From NCBI GenBank assembly GCA_021648745.1, contig JAKISE010000085.1, forward strand, positions 1 to 14,711: a stretch of 14,711 nt of DNA. Reading direction: 5' to 3'. The notes beneath the pieces were generated by a model, which worked only from the letters and a program-made list of their open reading frames with translations, was not told the origin of the DNA and searched no databases. This DNA is from Cyclobacteriaceae bacterium. GTDB taxonomy: Bacteria; Bacteroidota; Bacteroidia; Cytophagales; Cyclobacteriaceae. The translations under genes were made by a program, and so were the position numbers. Below, piece by piece: positions 14,604 to 14,711 of the stretch; position 1 is the first letter of the stretch, and every line of letters starts with the position of its first letter.

Positions 14604-14711
<108 letters not shown>

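Overview
The window looks like a core chromosomal segment of an AT-rich member of the Bacteroidota, probably Cytophagales. The evidence is a PorQ-type protein of the type IX secretion system, promoter boxes of the Bacteroidota form TAnnTTTG in front of several genes, few Shine-Dalgarno sequences, and a Bacteroidota-like 16S rRNA 5' end. I see no phage, transposase, CRISPR array or plasmid gene. The gene content is housekeeping, and the unusual material lies in and around the intergenic regions.

Layout. At the left edge is a 5'-truncated porQ (+), then a gene-poor stretch of about 300 bases that carries a two-hairpin repeat, then hslU (+). hslU converges on lpxB (-) across a perfect 19-bp inverted repeat that also encodes the end of LpxB. 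lpxB diverges from a predicted lipoprotein with thioredoxin-like and DUF255/YyaL domains (+). The two are separated by a short AT-rich spacer containing TTTAAAC-type heptamer repeats. That lipoprotein gene converges on clpX (-), with a terminator and an ATCTGCG-type repeat between them. On the minus strand, in transcription order, lie tRNA-Leu(UAG), tig, clpP and clpX. On the plus strand follow rel (a RelA/SpoT homologue), a Fur-family regulator and purA. The right end is an rRNA operon start: two tandem TAnnTTTG promoters, a structured leader with a boxA-like site, and the first ~108 bases of 16S rRNA.

How the genes fit together. The left two-thirds is rich in protein quality control: HslU, the ClpXP pair and trigger factor, with the thioredoxin-fold lipoprotein probably acting outside the cytoplasm. 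LpxB (lipid A synthesis) and PorQ (protein secretion) concern the outer membrane. Rel makes and degrades (p)ppGpp, PurA commits IMP to AMP synthesis, and the rRNA operon is a classical stringent-response target. Their adjacency is suggestive, but no direct regulatory link can be read from the sequence.

The most notable points are: tig has no ATG start, begins at TTG and lies just behind a strong tRNA-Leu terminator; the 3' ends of lpxB and purA (and more weakly fur) form one arm of a terminator-like hairpin; there is a two-hairpin REP-like element upstream of hslU; and an inverted repeat overlaps the predicted clpX promoter. I did not find a convincing new multi-gene system here.
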